Source: Paenibacillus alba
Lineage (GTDB): Bacteria; Bacillota; Bacilli; Paenibacillales; NBRC-103111
DNA length: 64,000 bases
Assembly (NCBI RefSeq): GCF_013204855.1
Contig: NZ_JABMKZ010000038.1
Location: 1 to 64,000, forward strand
Reading direction: 5' to 3'
Numbering within the stretch: position 1 is the first letter of the stretch; every line of letters starts with the position of its first letter. Of the stretch, positions 9,101 through 17,939 are shown one piece after another. The notes under the pieces were generated by a model. The model worked only from the letters and a program-made list of their open reading frames with translations. It did no database searches and was not told the DNA's origin. The translations under genes and the position numbers were made by a program.

Positions 9101-11124
9101 CGCTTCCAACTCCTCGTGATAATTTCCCAAGCAATAATGAGGACAATTCCAATCAACGCACCGAAAACTAGCCCATAAGTAATACGGATTAAAGAGATAT
9201 GCAGCGGCGTATGGAGATGAGCGAATGTATCCACAATAGATAATTGCCCCATAACACCTATGAATAGAACATACATCGCATTGCGATAGCGAACGGATAG
9301 ATACGCGCCTAGCAAGAACAGTGGATGAGCAAACAAGAACTCTTTCGTCCTAGGTCTCACACCTAACGTATTCTCTAAGAAAGACCGGAACAGCTTCTCT
9401 ATCGAGGAGGCTTGTCCCTCGTTCCCTGTACGGGATAAGTAGTAATAACCAGCCGCCAAAACAATGCCAGCTACTACAATCCACAGAACGCTGATATAAG
9501 AAGAGAATATTTTGCGAACCTTCGCCATTTTCTCCTTATAGGTATTATTCTCGCTAAAGAACAACAGATACAGTGCGACAATCGCAATAGGCAATAAATG
9601 CAGCGCGCTGACGCCGCGGAACTGCTGGATAACCAGCGAGTAGCTAATGTGATTCAACAGGGCAACCTCAAATACGACGCCGATAAGAGAAATCAATGAG
9701 GTTTTGAGCAGCTGCCATAAGCCAAAGGCTAATCCGGACTTCCACTTGGCCGCGGCTCCCGATTGAATAGACCGAATAACGAGCATCATGGCAACACTCG
9801 GCGCACAAATTGCAGTCGCAAGAGCAAGTGCTTGTGCGTAAAGGTTTGCAGACAACGTATGCAGCGCAATAGCGCCCAGCAGGCCAATCACGAATAGGAA
9901 CAAAACAGACTCCGGAATGAAGAAGGAAGCCGTCAGCACAATCAAGCTAACCCCACCCACCAGGATAAACACTCGCGCTATCTTCTGCCATCCGTTGGAT
10001 TCTACCGTAAATGCTTCCGCCGTTCCCAGTGTAAAGCCCGCTTTCTCAATACGAGGAATGGCTCCGTCCTTCCCTTGCAAGCTTTCATAAAAAGCAGCTA
10101 GTGGATCTACCAGCTTGCCTTTGTCCAAACTTTTCAACGGCTTCGCATTCAAGAACACCATGCGGATGTTGCGATCTTTGACCGCAAGAACAAAACGATC
10201 CGCGACCCCTTGAATCCGATCTTCCAATTCCGCCTTTTTGAGCGGTTCCATCAATTTCTCACTGTCTTTCTCCGTAAAAGAATGCAGGCGAACGACATCA
10301 TAATTCGTTTGCTTGGCCAGCGTACTGAACCCTTTTTGCGGTTCCTTCAGCATTTCAATAGCGGCAAGACCAATATCATATTTATGAAGAAGATCGGCCA
10401 TTTTATTAAGATTAACTTCCGTATTTTCTTCGGTATACCCTGGCACTTCATTGCCGTCCACAATAATTCGTTTCACGCCCAAATCATACAATTGCTTCAG
10501 GAGACGATCCATGTCATTCGTAACAAACGCCCTGCGATTGGATAAACGAACAACGATTTGAAAGCCTTGGTCCTTCAGTGTTTGCAGCGTAATGGGATCC
10601 GGATCCATGGTCTTAATCGAAGCGTCGTCCGAACTCATTTGAATGATAAGCCCATTTTTATTCCTGAAACTCCAAGGCTTAACGCCCACCTGCAGATCAC
10701 CGAAGGTTTTCTGAATCAAAGGCTCCAGCTTTTGCTGGGTAGCGCTATCTGGGAACAACACATACGTGAAGTTCTCATTCGGGTTACCAAATGTTTGCGT
10801 TAATGCGGCGGCATCCCGTGAATTGTACATCTCAATGCGACGGCTCTCTCTGAGTTCCGCCAAGGTGCTTTCGTAGACAGCCATAGACTGAATGCCTGCT
10901 GCCTTCATCTTCTTCAATTGCTCGGCAACAAAGGTCTGCGGGTTTGTTTGAATATCAGAGACATCCAACAGGTCGCGGTAATCGAAAACAAATTCGACTT
11001 TATTCGCCGATGTTTCCGTTTGGTGACGTGTGAAGGCAAGCGGCAGTGAGCCGAGCATGCCAATAATGACGAGCCACCACAAGACATTTTTGAGCGGGTT
11101 GTTCCATGTTTTATACCAATTCAC
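9076..11124 (-). CDS. DUF5693 family polytopic membrane protein
   Basis: Function unknown. The sequence shows one N-terminal membrane anchor (residues 12-30), a large extracytoplasmic domain (about 35-380) and about ten hydrophobic segments from 385 to 665. The outer domain has a TIM-barrel-like alternation of beta strands and helices (AGIQSMAVYESTLAELRES, VKRIIVDGNEVPGYTEE). It starts with GTG at 11124, ten bases after AAGGAG. It overlaps csaB, which it precedes, and I recall this family as a regular csaB neighbour in Paenibacillus. A role in assembling or exporting the pyruvylated wall polymer is therefore plausible but only inferred from context. A perfect 16-bp palindrome (TTCCCAAGCTTGGGAA, 11188-11203) lies upstream of the gene. 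Confidence 0.8.
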   Translation of the reverse strand: MNWYKTWNNPLKNVLWWLVIIGMLGSLPLAFTRHQTETSANKVEFVFDYRDLLDVSDIQTNPQTFVAEQLKKMKAAGIQSMAVYESTLAELRESRRIEMYNSRDAAALTQTFGNPNENFTYVLFPDSATQQKLEPLIQKTFGDLQVGVKPWSFRNKNGLIIQMSSDDASIKTMDPDPITLQTLKDQGFQIVVRLSNRRAFVTNDMDRLLKQLYDLGVKRIIVDGNEVPGYTEENTEVNLNKMADLLHKYDIGLAAIEMLKEPQKGFSTLAKQTNYDVVRLHSFTEKDSEKLMEPLKKAELEDRIQGVADRFVLAVKDRNIRMVFLNAKPLKSLDKGKLVDPLAAFYESLQGKDGAIPRIEKAGFTLGTAEAFTVESNGWQKIARVFILVGGVSLIVLTASFFIPESVLFLFVIGLLGAIALHTLSANLYAQALALATAICAPSVAMMLVIRSIQSGAAAKWKSGLAFGLWQLLKTSLISLIGVVFEVALLNHISYSLVIQQFRGVSALHLLPIAIVALYLLFFSENNTYKEKMAKVRKIFSSYISVLWIVVAGIVLAAGYYYLSRTGNEGQASSIEKLFRSFLENTLGVRPRTKEFLFAHPLFLLGAYLSVRYRNAMYVLFIGVMGQLSIVDTFAHLHTPLHISLIRITYGLVFGALIGIVLIIAWEIITRSWKRWVPQWSK

Positions 11125-11297
11125 TAATTGTCCACTCCTTAGAGCATTTACTTGGATAATTCCTTATACATTCGAAAACCTCTCCAGTTCCCAAGCTTGG
11201 GAAATAGGCCAAATGAATACGGATTTTGTTTCCATTTATTCATTAGACGACCTATCCCTGACTTAGGTTCTGAAGAGGTTCAATTGATCCTATTCCA

Positions 11298-12992
11298 TCA
11301 TCCGTCTACACGGCTAAGTACATATTGAATGATGCCATCCAGCTGCTCTGCGGCTGCCGGACCTGTTGATCCTTTTACCGCAAAATAAAATTTAATCTTG
11401 GGCTCTGTGCCTGACGGACGCAGGCAGAACCAGGAACCATCCTCCAGCTTGAACTTCAGTACGTTCTCGATCGGAAGCCCATCCACGCCTTTGGCGTAAT
11501 CTTCTAACGCCGTTACACGGGTACCCCCGATTTCGGTCGGCGGGTTCGTTCTCCATGCATCCACCATGCGTCCGATTTGTTCCACGCCATCCTTGCCTTT
11601 AAGCGTCCTTGATTCCAGTTTTTCCAAAAAGTAACCAAAGGATTCGTATAGCTCTTGCAGCACTTCATATAAGGTCTTGCCTTGCTTTTTGTAATACGCT
11701 GCAGCTTCTGCAATAAGCATCGCTGCAATAACAGCATCTTTATCGCGGGCGTAGTCGCCAGCCAAATAGCCATAACTTTCTTCGTAACCGAATACGAAGA
11801 TATGTTCGCCATTTTGCTCAAACTGGGACATCTTTTCCCCGATATATTTGAAGCCGGTTAACGTATTCAAGGTAGGAATTCCATAATGATTGGCGATGAC
11901 TGCGCCCATTTCACTGGTCACGATCGTTTTGACCACAACGCCGTTTGTCGGCAATGTTCCACGTTCCTTCAAGCTGGACAATAAATAATTCACCATGATG
12001 GCGCCAGACTGATTGCCGCTTAACACAACATACTCCCCGTTCGGATCCTTCACGACCGCGCCCATGCGATCCGCGTCGGGATCCGTCCCGATGATAATAT
12101 CAGCATTCCATTCCTTCGCTTGTGCAATTGCCAGTGTGAAAGCTTCCCGCTCCTCGGGGTTCGGAGACTTCACGGTCGAGAATTGAGCATCTGGCTGCTC
12201 CTGCTCGGCAACAACACGAACTTGTCCGAAACCGACTGCCTTCAGCACCTCGCGAACCGGCACATTCCCCGCTCCATGCAGCGGAGTAAAGATAATACGG
12301 AAATCATCACTAATCTCCTTAATGACCTCCGGATTCTGGCTGATTGCCGTGACCGCTTCGATGTAAGCTTGATCAACATCCTCACCTAACCAAGCTAGCA
12401 ACCCTTGAGCTTCTGCTTCTTGCTGGCTAAGCTTCTTTACTTTACTGAAAGAATCAATGCTTTGAACTTCTGCGATAACTTGCTCCGCATACTGAGGCAC
12501 GAGTTGGCCGCCGTCTGCGCCATATACTTTGTAACCATTATATTCAGGTGGATTGTGACTCGCTGTTACGACTACGCCTGCATTTGCCCCTAAGTATCTC
12601 ACGGCAAAAGAAAGCTGTGGTGTCGCGTGCAGCGTCTGGAAAAGATAAGCCTTGATGCCATTCCCTGCGAAAACGAGGGCCGCTTCTAAAGCGAACTCCG
12701 GCGACATATGACGGGAATCATAAGCCAGGACAATGGAGGGACTTGCTGCGCCCGTTCCATTCACATACTGTGCCAAGCCTTGGCTTGCGCGTCCAACGGT
12801 ATATACGTTGATTCGATTCGTTCCAGCACCAATCACACCGCGAAGCCCGCCAGTGCCAAATTCGAGATCTTTATAGAATCGATCCTCAATTTCCTTCTCA
12901 TCGTCCCGAATGGCTTGCAGTTCTTTCTTCGTTTCGGCATCCACCGCTGGATCCTCTAACCATAATTGATACTCTGTTTGTACACGCGTCAT
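11298..12992 (-). CDS. pgcA: Alpha-phosphoglucomutase / phosphomannomutase
   Basis: Interconverts glucose 6-phosphate and glucose 1-phosphate (possibly also mannose phosphates), supplying UDP-glucose and wall polymers. It has the four-domain alpha-D-phosphohexomutase layout: phosphoserine loop VVVTASHNPPEYNGYKVYG (about residue 140), metal-binding DPDADRMG (about 300), sugar-binding GYEESYG, and the phosphate-binding loop RPSGTEPKIKFY near the C-terminus. The length of about 564 residues matches PgcA. The start is uncertain. The ATG at 12992 lies 15 bases after AAAGGAG; an in-frame ATG at 13007 directly abuts that site. fabZ ends just upstream on the same strand. Confidence 0.92.
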   Translation of the reverse strand: MTRVQTEYQLWLEDPAVDAETKKELQAIRDDEKEIEDRFYKDLEFGTGGLRGVIGAGTNRINVYTVGRASQGLAQYVNGTGAASPSIVLAYDSRHMSPEFALEAALVFAGNGIKAYLFQTLHATPQLSFAVRYLGANAGVVVTASHNPPEYNGYKVYGADGGQLVPQYAEQVIAEVQSIDSFSKVKKLSQQEAEAQGLLAWLGEDVDQAYIEAVTAISQNPEVIKEISDDFRIIFTPLHGAGNVPVREVLKAVGFGQVRVVAEQEQPDAQFSTVKSPNPEEREAFTLAIAQAKEWNADIIIGTDPDADRMGAVVKDPNGEYVVLSGNQSGAIMVNYLLSSLKERGTLPTNGVVVKTIVTSEMGAVIANHYGIPTLNTLTGFKYIGEKMSQFEQNGEHIFVFGYEESYGYLAGDYARDKDAVIAAMLIAEAAAYYKKQGKTLYEVLQELYESFGYFLEKLESRTLKGKDGVEQIGRMVDAWRTNPPTEIGGTRVTALEDYAKGVDGLPIENVLKFKLEDGSWFCLRPSGTEPKIKFYFAVKGSTGPAAAEQLDGIIQYVLSRVDG

Positions 12993-13025
12993 AGTAGTCA
13001 GGTTCATCTCCTTTTTATCTATGGG

Positions 13026-13454
13026 TTATTTATTAGCAAGGGCAAACATAAGTTCGCCTTCGACTACCACTTTGTCACCAACCTTGGCTACTGCGTTGCC
13101 TTTGACGATAGTTCCTTTTACCCGTGTAATCGTCATTTCTAACGTAAGGGTATCACCCGGTACGACTTGTTGCCGCCAACGGATCCCGTCCGCACCAGCG
13201 AATAGACCGATTTTGCCTTTATATTCAGGCATCGATAGAACAGCTACAGCGCCAACCTGCGCAAGAGCTTCCACGATAAGCACACCAGGCATAACTGGAT
13301 AGCCAGGGAAATGTCCTGCGAAGAACGGTTCATTGATCGTTACATTCTTAATGCCAACCGCTCTAACGCCTTCTTCAACTTCCAAAATACGATCCACCAA
13401 TAGGAATGGCGCACGGTGTGGTATAATCTCTTGAATCTGATTAATATCTAACAT
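13026..13454 (-). CDS. fabZ: 3-hydroxyacyl-ACP dehydratase FabZ
   Basis: Dehydrates beta-hydroxyacyl-ACP in each fatty-acid elongation cycle. This is a single hot-dog-fold protein of 142 residues. The catalytic segment GHFPGYPVMPGVLIVEALAQ holds the active-site His and Glu. IQEIIPHRAPFLLVDRI at the N-terminus is typical. The ATG at 13454 is preceded by AAGGAG; the longer frame to 13505 adds residues not seen in FabZ. It lies next to the flhOP-mbl-spoIIID block, as in Bacillus subtilis. Confidence 0.95.
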   Translation of the reverse strand: MLDINQIQEIIPHRAPFLLVDRILEVEEGVRAVGIKNVTINEPFFAGHFPGYPVMPGVLIVEALAQVGAVAVLSMPEYKGKIGLFAGADGIRWRQQVVPGDTLTLEMTITRVKGTIVKGNAVAKVGDKVVVEGELMFALANK

Positions 13455-13521
13455 AACAGGTAAAGCTCCTTTCAGAATAGCTTGTATAAAATACAAGGGA
13501 ATCACTTACAATAGGGTTGTC

Positions 13522-13601
13522 CCTTCATTAACTGCAGAAATGAAGGTTCATATAGAGGGGCTTATGTCTAATGGGTTGTGCACAGTCCTTTGCATAAGCT
13601 C
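13522..13601. other. Two intergenic hairpins between the PgsA-like gene and fabZ
   Basis: CCTTCATT...AATGAAGG (13522-13546) and GCTTATG...CATAAGC (13560-13599) form inverted repeats. The second is followed on the plus strand by CTCTTTTT. They may act as weak terminators or processing sites. I see no gene here; the apparent small frame across them has no ribosome binding site. Confidence 0.35.
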
Positions 13602-13622
13602 TTTTTACGTTAATATGTACGA

Positions 13623-14141
13623 TTATTTCATCTTGGCAGCTCGATTCAATAATAGGAACTGGAATATATATATAAAGGACGTTAAAAAAGAAACACTGAT
13701 CACGAACCACAGATAGGTCACAGCAAAGGTTAACTTAAACACGATAAAGAGAATCGCGAGATAGTATAAGACGGTCGTCAACTTCCCCATCACATTCGCA
13801 GGAACCGTTAATTTGCCCCTAAAGTGAAAGAAGGCCGAGCCTATGATCATGCCTGCATCCCGAATGAACATCGCGGCTGCGGCTTGCCAAGGAATCATGT
13901 GAGTGATCAACAAGGATAAAATAACAGCAATCATCATACATTTATCCGCTAATGGATCGAGCATAACCCCAACGGGCGTAATCAATCCTCGTGTCCTTGC
14001 AATATAACCGTCAAGAATATCCGTAAGCCCAGCTGCCAGCAAGATCACGAAAGCAATTTGGATATGCCCACTAAGAAAAATCGCTAGATAAACAGGAATT
14101 AGAACAAACCTGCTAAGGGTGAGCATGTTCGGTATATTCAA
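13623..14141 (-). CDS. CDP-alcohol phosphatidyltransferase (PgsA-like)
   Basis: Membrane phospholipid synthase. The signature D-G-x2-A-R-x8-G-x3-D-x3-D is complete (DGYIARTRGLITPVGVMLDPLADK), and there are about five transmembrane helices. It probably makes phosphatidylglycerol phosphate or a cardiolipin-type product from CDP-diacylglycerol; the acceptor alcohol cannot be told from sequence. I chose a TTG start at 14141 because AGGAGG lies six bases upstream and the family begins LNIPNMLTLSRF; the ATG at 14189 would add 16 unrelated residues. It lies between the EpuA-family gene and fabZ on the same strand. Confidence 0.85.
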   Translation of the reverse strand: MNIPNMLTLSRFVLIPVYLAIFLSGHIQIAFVILLAAGLTDILDGYIARTRGLITPVGVMLDPLADKCMMIAVILSLLITHMIPWQAAAAMFIRDAGMIIGSAFFHFRGKLTVPANVMGKLTTVLYYLAILFIVFKLTFAVTYLWFVISVSFLTSFIYIFQFLLLNRAAKMK

Positions 14142-14211
14142 AGTACCCCTCCTGCACCTAATATCTGGTATCTGTTCATGGACCTTCATTCATTATACCG
14201 CTGCTCAGACA

Positions 14212-14236
14212 AAAATAAAACTCCCAGTAAGGGAGT
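14212..14236 (-). terminator. Terminator after the EpuA-family gene
   Basis: ACTCCC and GGGAGT form a stem with a TTAC loop, followed in minus orientation by TTTATTTTT. It begins five bases after the stop codon at 14242 and closes the mbl-flhO-flhP group. Confidence 0.75.
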
Positions 14237-14241
14237 CCGAG

Positions 14242-14460
14242 TTAATTCGCAAAGACCAGATCGTATAAATGACGCCAGGTACTCATATGAAAGATTTCCC
14301 CAGCCGGCTGATGACCAAGCTTGGTATAACCTACCCAAAGACCGATATAGACGGCCAGTACGCAGAGTACGGGGATACGAATGATCTTGAAAATAATCCA
14401 TAGTATAGTAAGCCATTTGGGCCTTGCTTTCTTTTGCTTTGGAGTTGGCTTGTCCGACAT
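14242..14460 (-). CDS. EpuA-family small membrane protein (often annotated RNA polymerase subunit beta)
   Basis: A 72-residue protein with a Lys-rich N-terminus (KPTPKQKKARPKW), one transmembrane helix (about 17-42, IFKIIRIPVLCVLAVYIGLWVGY) and a short conserved tail (GHQPAGEIFHMSTWRHLYDLV). It resembles the EpuA family, which databases often label DNA-directed RNA polymerase subunit beta because of its position in some operons; the sequence shows no polymerase function. It follows flhP by 26 bases, so it is probably cotranscribed with mbl-flhO-flhP. Role unknown, possibly envelope-related. Confidence 0.78.
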   Translation of the reverse strand: MSDKPTPKQKKARPKWLTILWIIFKIIRIPVLCVLAVYIGLWVGYTKLGHQPAGEIFHMSTWRHLYDLVFAN

Positions 14461-14486
14461 CGAGCCCTATCCCTCCCTTTCTACGA

Positions 14487-15353
14487 TCAGGCGCGCAAGT
14501 TATTCGCCATATTCATCATCTGATCCGAAGATGTGATAGCACGGGAATTGAGTTGTAACGCTCTTTGCACGATAACCAGATCGGTCATTTCATCGGCTAA
14601 TGTCACGTTGGATTGCTCCAGAAACCCTTGCATAAGGGTTACGCGATTATTCGATGTGTCGAGACCGCCATTCACATCTTGCAAAATGTTGGCTTTCTCT
14701 GCAGCGGTAATCCCATTAGGCAGTGCATACAGGTTATTCCCAATATCTTGGAGAAGCTGTGGACGTACAACCCGAACCAGCTTGATCTGACCTATTCGAA
14801 TAGGTGCAGCAGCAGGGTCCTGCTCGTTATAGCCGTTAACCGTACCATTCGATTCAACCACTGGTCTGAAGCCGGTTGGTACATGAATTGGGTTGCCATC
14901 GATCCCTGTGACGAAGTGACCTTCTTTGGTCGAAAGTACCGTGCCGCCCGTTGTATCCGGTGTTAAACTGAACGCCCCATTGCGCGTCCAAGACGGCTGG
15001 AATGCAGGATTGCCATTCGCGTCGATTGTGCTGACCGATACTTCGAACAATCCATCTCCTTGGATCGCAAAATCGGTTGCATTGCCTGTAGGTTGAATTG
15101 GCCCCTGTGCCAAATTCGTTTGAATTTGCACCAGCTTAGAACCCCACCCTTGGTTGAAACCAAGCGGAGAAAAGCGTCCTTGCTGACGGAATCCTTCCGG
15201 TTGTGCTTTCACGTTCGTTAGAACGTCCTCAAATGAAGCTTCCTTCTTCTTAAAACCGTTCGTATTCACATTTGCTATGTTATTAGAGAGAATATCCAGC
15301 TTTTGCTGTAAGCTGTGCATGGATACCGATGAGTTAATCATGGAATTGTTCAT
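14487..15353 (-). CDS. flhP: Flagellar hook-basal body protein FlhP (FlgG-like)
   Basis: Rod/hook-type structural protein of the flagellar basal body. The N-terminal SVSMHSLQQKLDILSNNIANVNTNGFKKKEASFED and the C-terminal coiled-coil segment (MTDLVIVQRALQLNSRAITSSDQMM) are the paired helices of the FlgE/F/G family. The middle shows the AIQGDGLFEV core motif. The length of 288 residues is close to B. subtilis FlhP. It lies 23 bases after flhO. Export through the flagellar type III system is expected, with no Sec signal, as seen here. Confidence 0.92.
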   Translation of the reverse strand: MNNSMINSSVSMHSLQQKLDILSNNIANVNTNGFKKKEASFEDVLTNVKAQPEGFRQQGRFSPLGFNQGWGSKLVQIQTNLAQGPIQPTGNATDFAIQGDGLFEVSVSTIDANGNPAFQPSWTRNGAFSLTPDTTGGTVLSTKEGHFVTGIDGNPIHVPTGFRPVVESNGTVNGYNEQDPAAAPIRIGQIKLVRVVRPQLLQDIGNNLYALPNGITAAEKANILQDVNGGLDTSNNRVTLMQGFLEQSNVTLADEMTDLVIVQRALQLNSRAITSSDQMMNMANNLRA

Positions 15354-15376
15354 GGCTGGCTCCTTCGCAAGCTAGA

Positions 15377-16270
15377 TTAAACGCGCCCTACTTCATTTGC
15401 AGCTTTGTCCATACTTTTATCATAAGACTGAATGACCTTCTGGTTGGCTTCATAAGCACGAGCCGCTGACATCATATCCACCATCGATTGAGCGGAATCT
15501 ACGTTAGAACGCTCAATAAACCCTTGGCGAACCTCAACTTGATCGCCTACAGCAACCTGTGTGACCGTCGCTTCATCGCCTGGATTAATCCGCAGCATCC
15601 CATTCCCTTCACGCAGCAGAAGATTCGGGTTCTCGGCGCGTGAAAGCATTAATCCGATAGGTTGTCCTGCCGCATTCAGCAGCGGAAGACCATTCGAGTC
15701 AAGGAATTCACCTTTGTCCGTCACTTTGAAGGAACGAATTGGTTGACCCGCTCCATCCATGAGGAGAAGAGGTTGTCCATCTCGGCCCACGACTTGATTG
15801 CCGTTCGCATTCACAAGCTGACCTGTCGTGTCCACCGTGAATTTCCCATTCAAAGAGTAACGTTGTTCGCCATTCTCATTCAGTACCGTAAATAGAGCTT
15901 GCGGCTGAAACGTACGCGTTCCGTCCGGACCTACATATTTGCCTGTCGCATCAAAGGTCATGCCCGGCAATTGAATATTCGAGACTAGTGCGAAATCGAA
16001 GGGATTTTGTGTTTCTTGCAAATCCCCTTGTGTATGAATAGAAATGTTTTCTTCCGCAAATACCCCTAAGCTCATTCTCCCAAGCGGAGCTGTCGAAGCG
16101 CCTTGTCCACCGCGAATGGTCGAAATGAGCATCTCCGGGAACGAACGTGACAATGAATTCCCTTGCTTAAAGCCGGGCGAATTGATATTCGCAATATTAT
16201 TCGTAATCGTATCATGCCTGCGTTGCTCGGAGATCATGCCGGCCGCCGCGGTATATAGTCCTCTTAACAT
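15377..16270 (-). CDS. flhO: Flagellar hook-basal body protein FlhO (FlgF-like)
   Basis: Paralogue of flhP and a distal-rod type protein. The N-terminal helix MLRGLYTAAAGMISEQRRHDTITNNIANINSPGFKQGNS and the C-terminal helix (VDMMSAARAYEANQKVIQSYD) are diagnostic of the flagellar basal-body rod/hook family. The ATG at 16270 follows AGAGGTG. It is cotranscribed with flhP and lies 35 bases after mbl. The genes lie outside the main fla/che cluster, as in B. subtilis. Confidence 0.92.
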   Translation of the reverse strand: MLRGLYTAAAGMISEQRRHDTITNNIANINSPGFKQGNSLSRSFPEMLISTIRGGQGASTAPLGRMSLGVFAEENISIHTQGDLQETQNPFDFALVSNIQLPGMTFDATGKYVGPDGTRTFQPQALFTVLNENGEQRYSLNGKFTVDTTGQLVNANGNQVVGRDGQPLLLMDGAGQPIRSFKVTDKGEFLDSNGLPLLNAAGQPIGLMLSRAENPNLLLREGNGMLRINPGDEATVTQVAVGDQVEVRQGFIERSNVDSAQSMVDMMSAARAYEANQKVIQSYDKSMDKAANEVGRV

Positions 16271-16305
16271 ATTTCACCTCTTGGGTAGTTTGTTGCCTAG
16301 CTGGC

Positions 16306-17307
16306 TTAGTTGAATTTGCGTTTGGATACTTTATCTAAATTGTCAAGCATGATGCCTGTTCCTTTAACAACGCAAGACATCGGATCTTCCGCGATTAAGA
16401 CAGGAACCTTCAGCTCGTCTGCCAATAATTGATCTAACCCATGCAATAATGCTCCGCCGCCTGTCAGAATGACACCACGGTCGATAATATCTGCCGAAAG
16501 CTCGGGAGGTGTTCGCTCCAATACACTCTTCGCTGCTGTAACAATGGAGGAAACCGGATCCCACAGAGCTTCTTGTACTTCACTGGAATGGATCGTAATC
16601 GTAAGTGGCAAGCCGGATACCATATCTCTACCGCGAATATCCATCTCTTGATCTCTGCCATGTGGATATACCGTTCCGATTTTCAGCTTGATGTCTTCGC
16701 TTGTCCGTTCACCAATGAGCAACTTGTACTTATTTTTGATATACTTCGTAATCGCGATATCGAACTTGTCGCCTGCGATCTTGATGGAGGAGGAGGTGAC
16801 GATGTCGCCCATGGATAATACGGCAACATCCGTCGTCCCTCCACCAATATCTACAACCATGTTGCCGCTAGGCTGGAAGATGTCCATGCCGGCACCGATA
16901 GCCGCTGCCTTAGGTTCTTCTTCCATGAATACTTCTCGGGCACCGCTGCGCTCAGCTGCTTCGCGGATCGCCTTCTGCTCGACCGAGGTAATGTTGGTAG
17001 GGGCGCAGATCAGAATTCTAGGATGCGAATACCAGTTCTTGCCCCCTACTTTGGCAATAAAATGCTTCAACATCATTTCCGTAATATCAAAGTCCGCAAT
17101 AACGCCATCTTTTAATGGGCGAATCGCAATAATGTTGCCGGGAGTTCTACCAACCATGCGGAAAGCTTCTTCTCCTACAGCAAGTACGCGTTTCGTATCG
17201 CTTTCAATGGCAACTACGGAAGGCTCATCGAGTACGACGCCGCGTCCTTTCACATGAATAAGCACATTTGCCGTGCCGAGATCTATTCCAATATCCTTGC
17301 TTAACAT
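16306..17307 (-). CDS. mbl: Rod shape-determining protein Mbl (MreB family)
   Basis: Actin-like ATPase that polymerises under the membrane and guides sidewall peptidoglycan synthesis. Visible motifs are phosphate-1 IGIDLGTANVLIHVKGRG, EEPKAAAIGAG, phosphate-2 VVDIGGGTTDVAVLS and adenosine motif GVILTGGGALLHGLDQLL. The length of 333 residues fits Mbl. The position between spoIIID and flhO is that of Mbl rather than MreB or MreBH in Bacillus. A GGGAGG site precedes the ATG at 17307. Confidence 0.93.
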   Translation of the reverse strand: MLSKDIGIDLGTANVLIHVKGRGVVLDEPSVVAIESDTKRVLAVGEEAFRMVGRTPGNIIAIRPLKDGVIADFDITEMMLKHFIAKVGGKNWYSHPRILICAPTNITSVEQKAIREAAERSGAREVFMEEEPKAAAIGAGMDIFQPSGNMVVDIGGGTTDVAVLSMGDIVTSSSIKIAGDKFDIAITKYIKNKYKLLIGERTSEDIKLKIGTVYPHGRDQEMDIRGRDMVSGLPLTITIHSSEVQEALWDPVSSIVTAAKSVLERTPPELSADIIDRGVILTGGGALLHGLDQLLADELKVPVLIAEDPMSCVVKGTGIMLDNLDKVSKRKFN

Positions 17308-17473
17308 TTCAAGTTAATCCTCCCTAAATCTACCGTCCATCCCGTGAAGAATCGGCGCTCTTTATAGATATTTCTAATTATAAGCTAAATTCGTTGCAAT
17401 TGCATTAATTCCTCTTTTTCCGTGAAATTTCGACATGTCCAGTTTCAGGAAGCGGCCGGGATGAAGCAGTTCT

Positions 17474-17764
17474 TTAGGATTTAACTGTGACCAAGTTATC
17501 GGAAAGCTTCGGGTTTCGTGTCTTGCGATACTTAATCTTCGTCGCTTCTCCTCCTCTAAGGTGCCTGATGGATTTATGATACTCCAAAATGTGCTTCACC
17601 TGATTGGCCAGGTCCGGGTTGATTTCCGGCAATCTTTCCGTCAAATCCTTATGCACCGTGCTTTTGGAAACGCCGAATTCCTTAGCAATGGTGCGAACCG
17701 TATTCTTGGTCTCGACGATACAGGTACCAATCTTAATGGTTCGCTCTTTGATGTAATCGTGCAC
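17474..17764 (-). CDS. spoIIID: Sporulation transcriptional regulator SpoIIID
   Basis: Small DNA-binding protein of the mother cell that tunes sigma-E genes and the switch to sigma-K. It has 96 residues, slightly longer at the C-terminus than B. subtilis SpoIIID. A helix-turn-helix lies at about residues 22-42 (TVRTIAKEFGVSKSTVHKDL), followed by the basic C-terminal region (KIKYRKTRNPK) that adds DNA contacts. It begins with GTG at 17764 behind a GA-rich site. It lies directly upstream of mbl, as in B. subtilis. Confidence 0.95.
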   Translation of the reverse strand: MHDYIKERTIKIGTCIVETKNTVRTIAKEFGVSKSTVHKDLTERLPEINPDLANQVKHILEYHKSIRHLRGGEATKIKYRKTRNPKLSDNLVTVKS

Positions 17765-17878
17765 TCCCCTCGCCTCCCTACTCGAGATAGTTTGGTAAAG
17801 TATATGAGGGGCATGACTAGATATTCTACGTAACCAAGCCTGACAAGCCCAATTCCCATATTTATTTTCAAAATCAAT

Positions 17879-17907
17879 ACAAAAAAGCAGCAGGATGTAC
17901 CCGCTGC
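17879..17907 (-). terminator. Terminator after spoIIQ
   Basis: GCAGCGGG and CCTGCTGC form an 8-bp stem with one G-U pair and a five-base loop, followed in minus orientation by TTTTTT. It begins 32 bases past the spoIIQ stop. Confidence 0.85.
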
Positions 17908-17939
17908 CCCTATCTATGTAGCTGTTTGGATGCCAGCAA

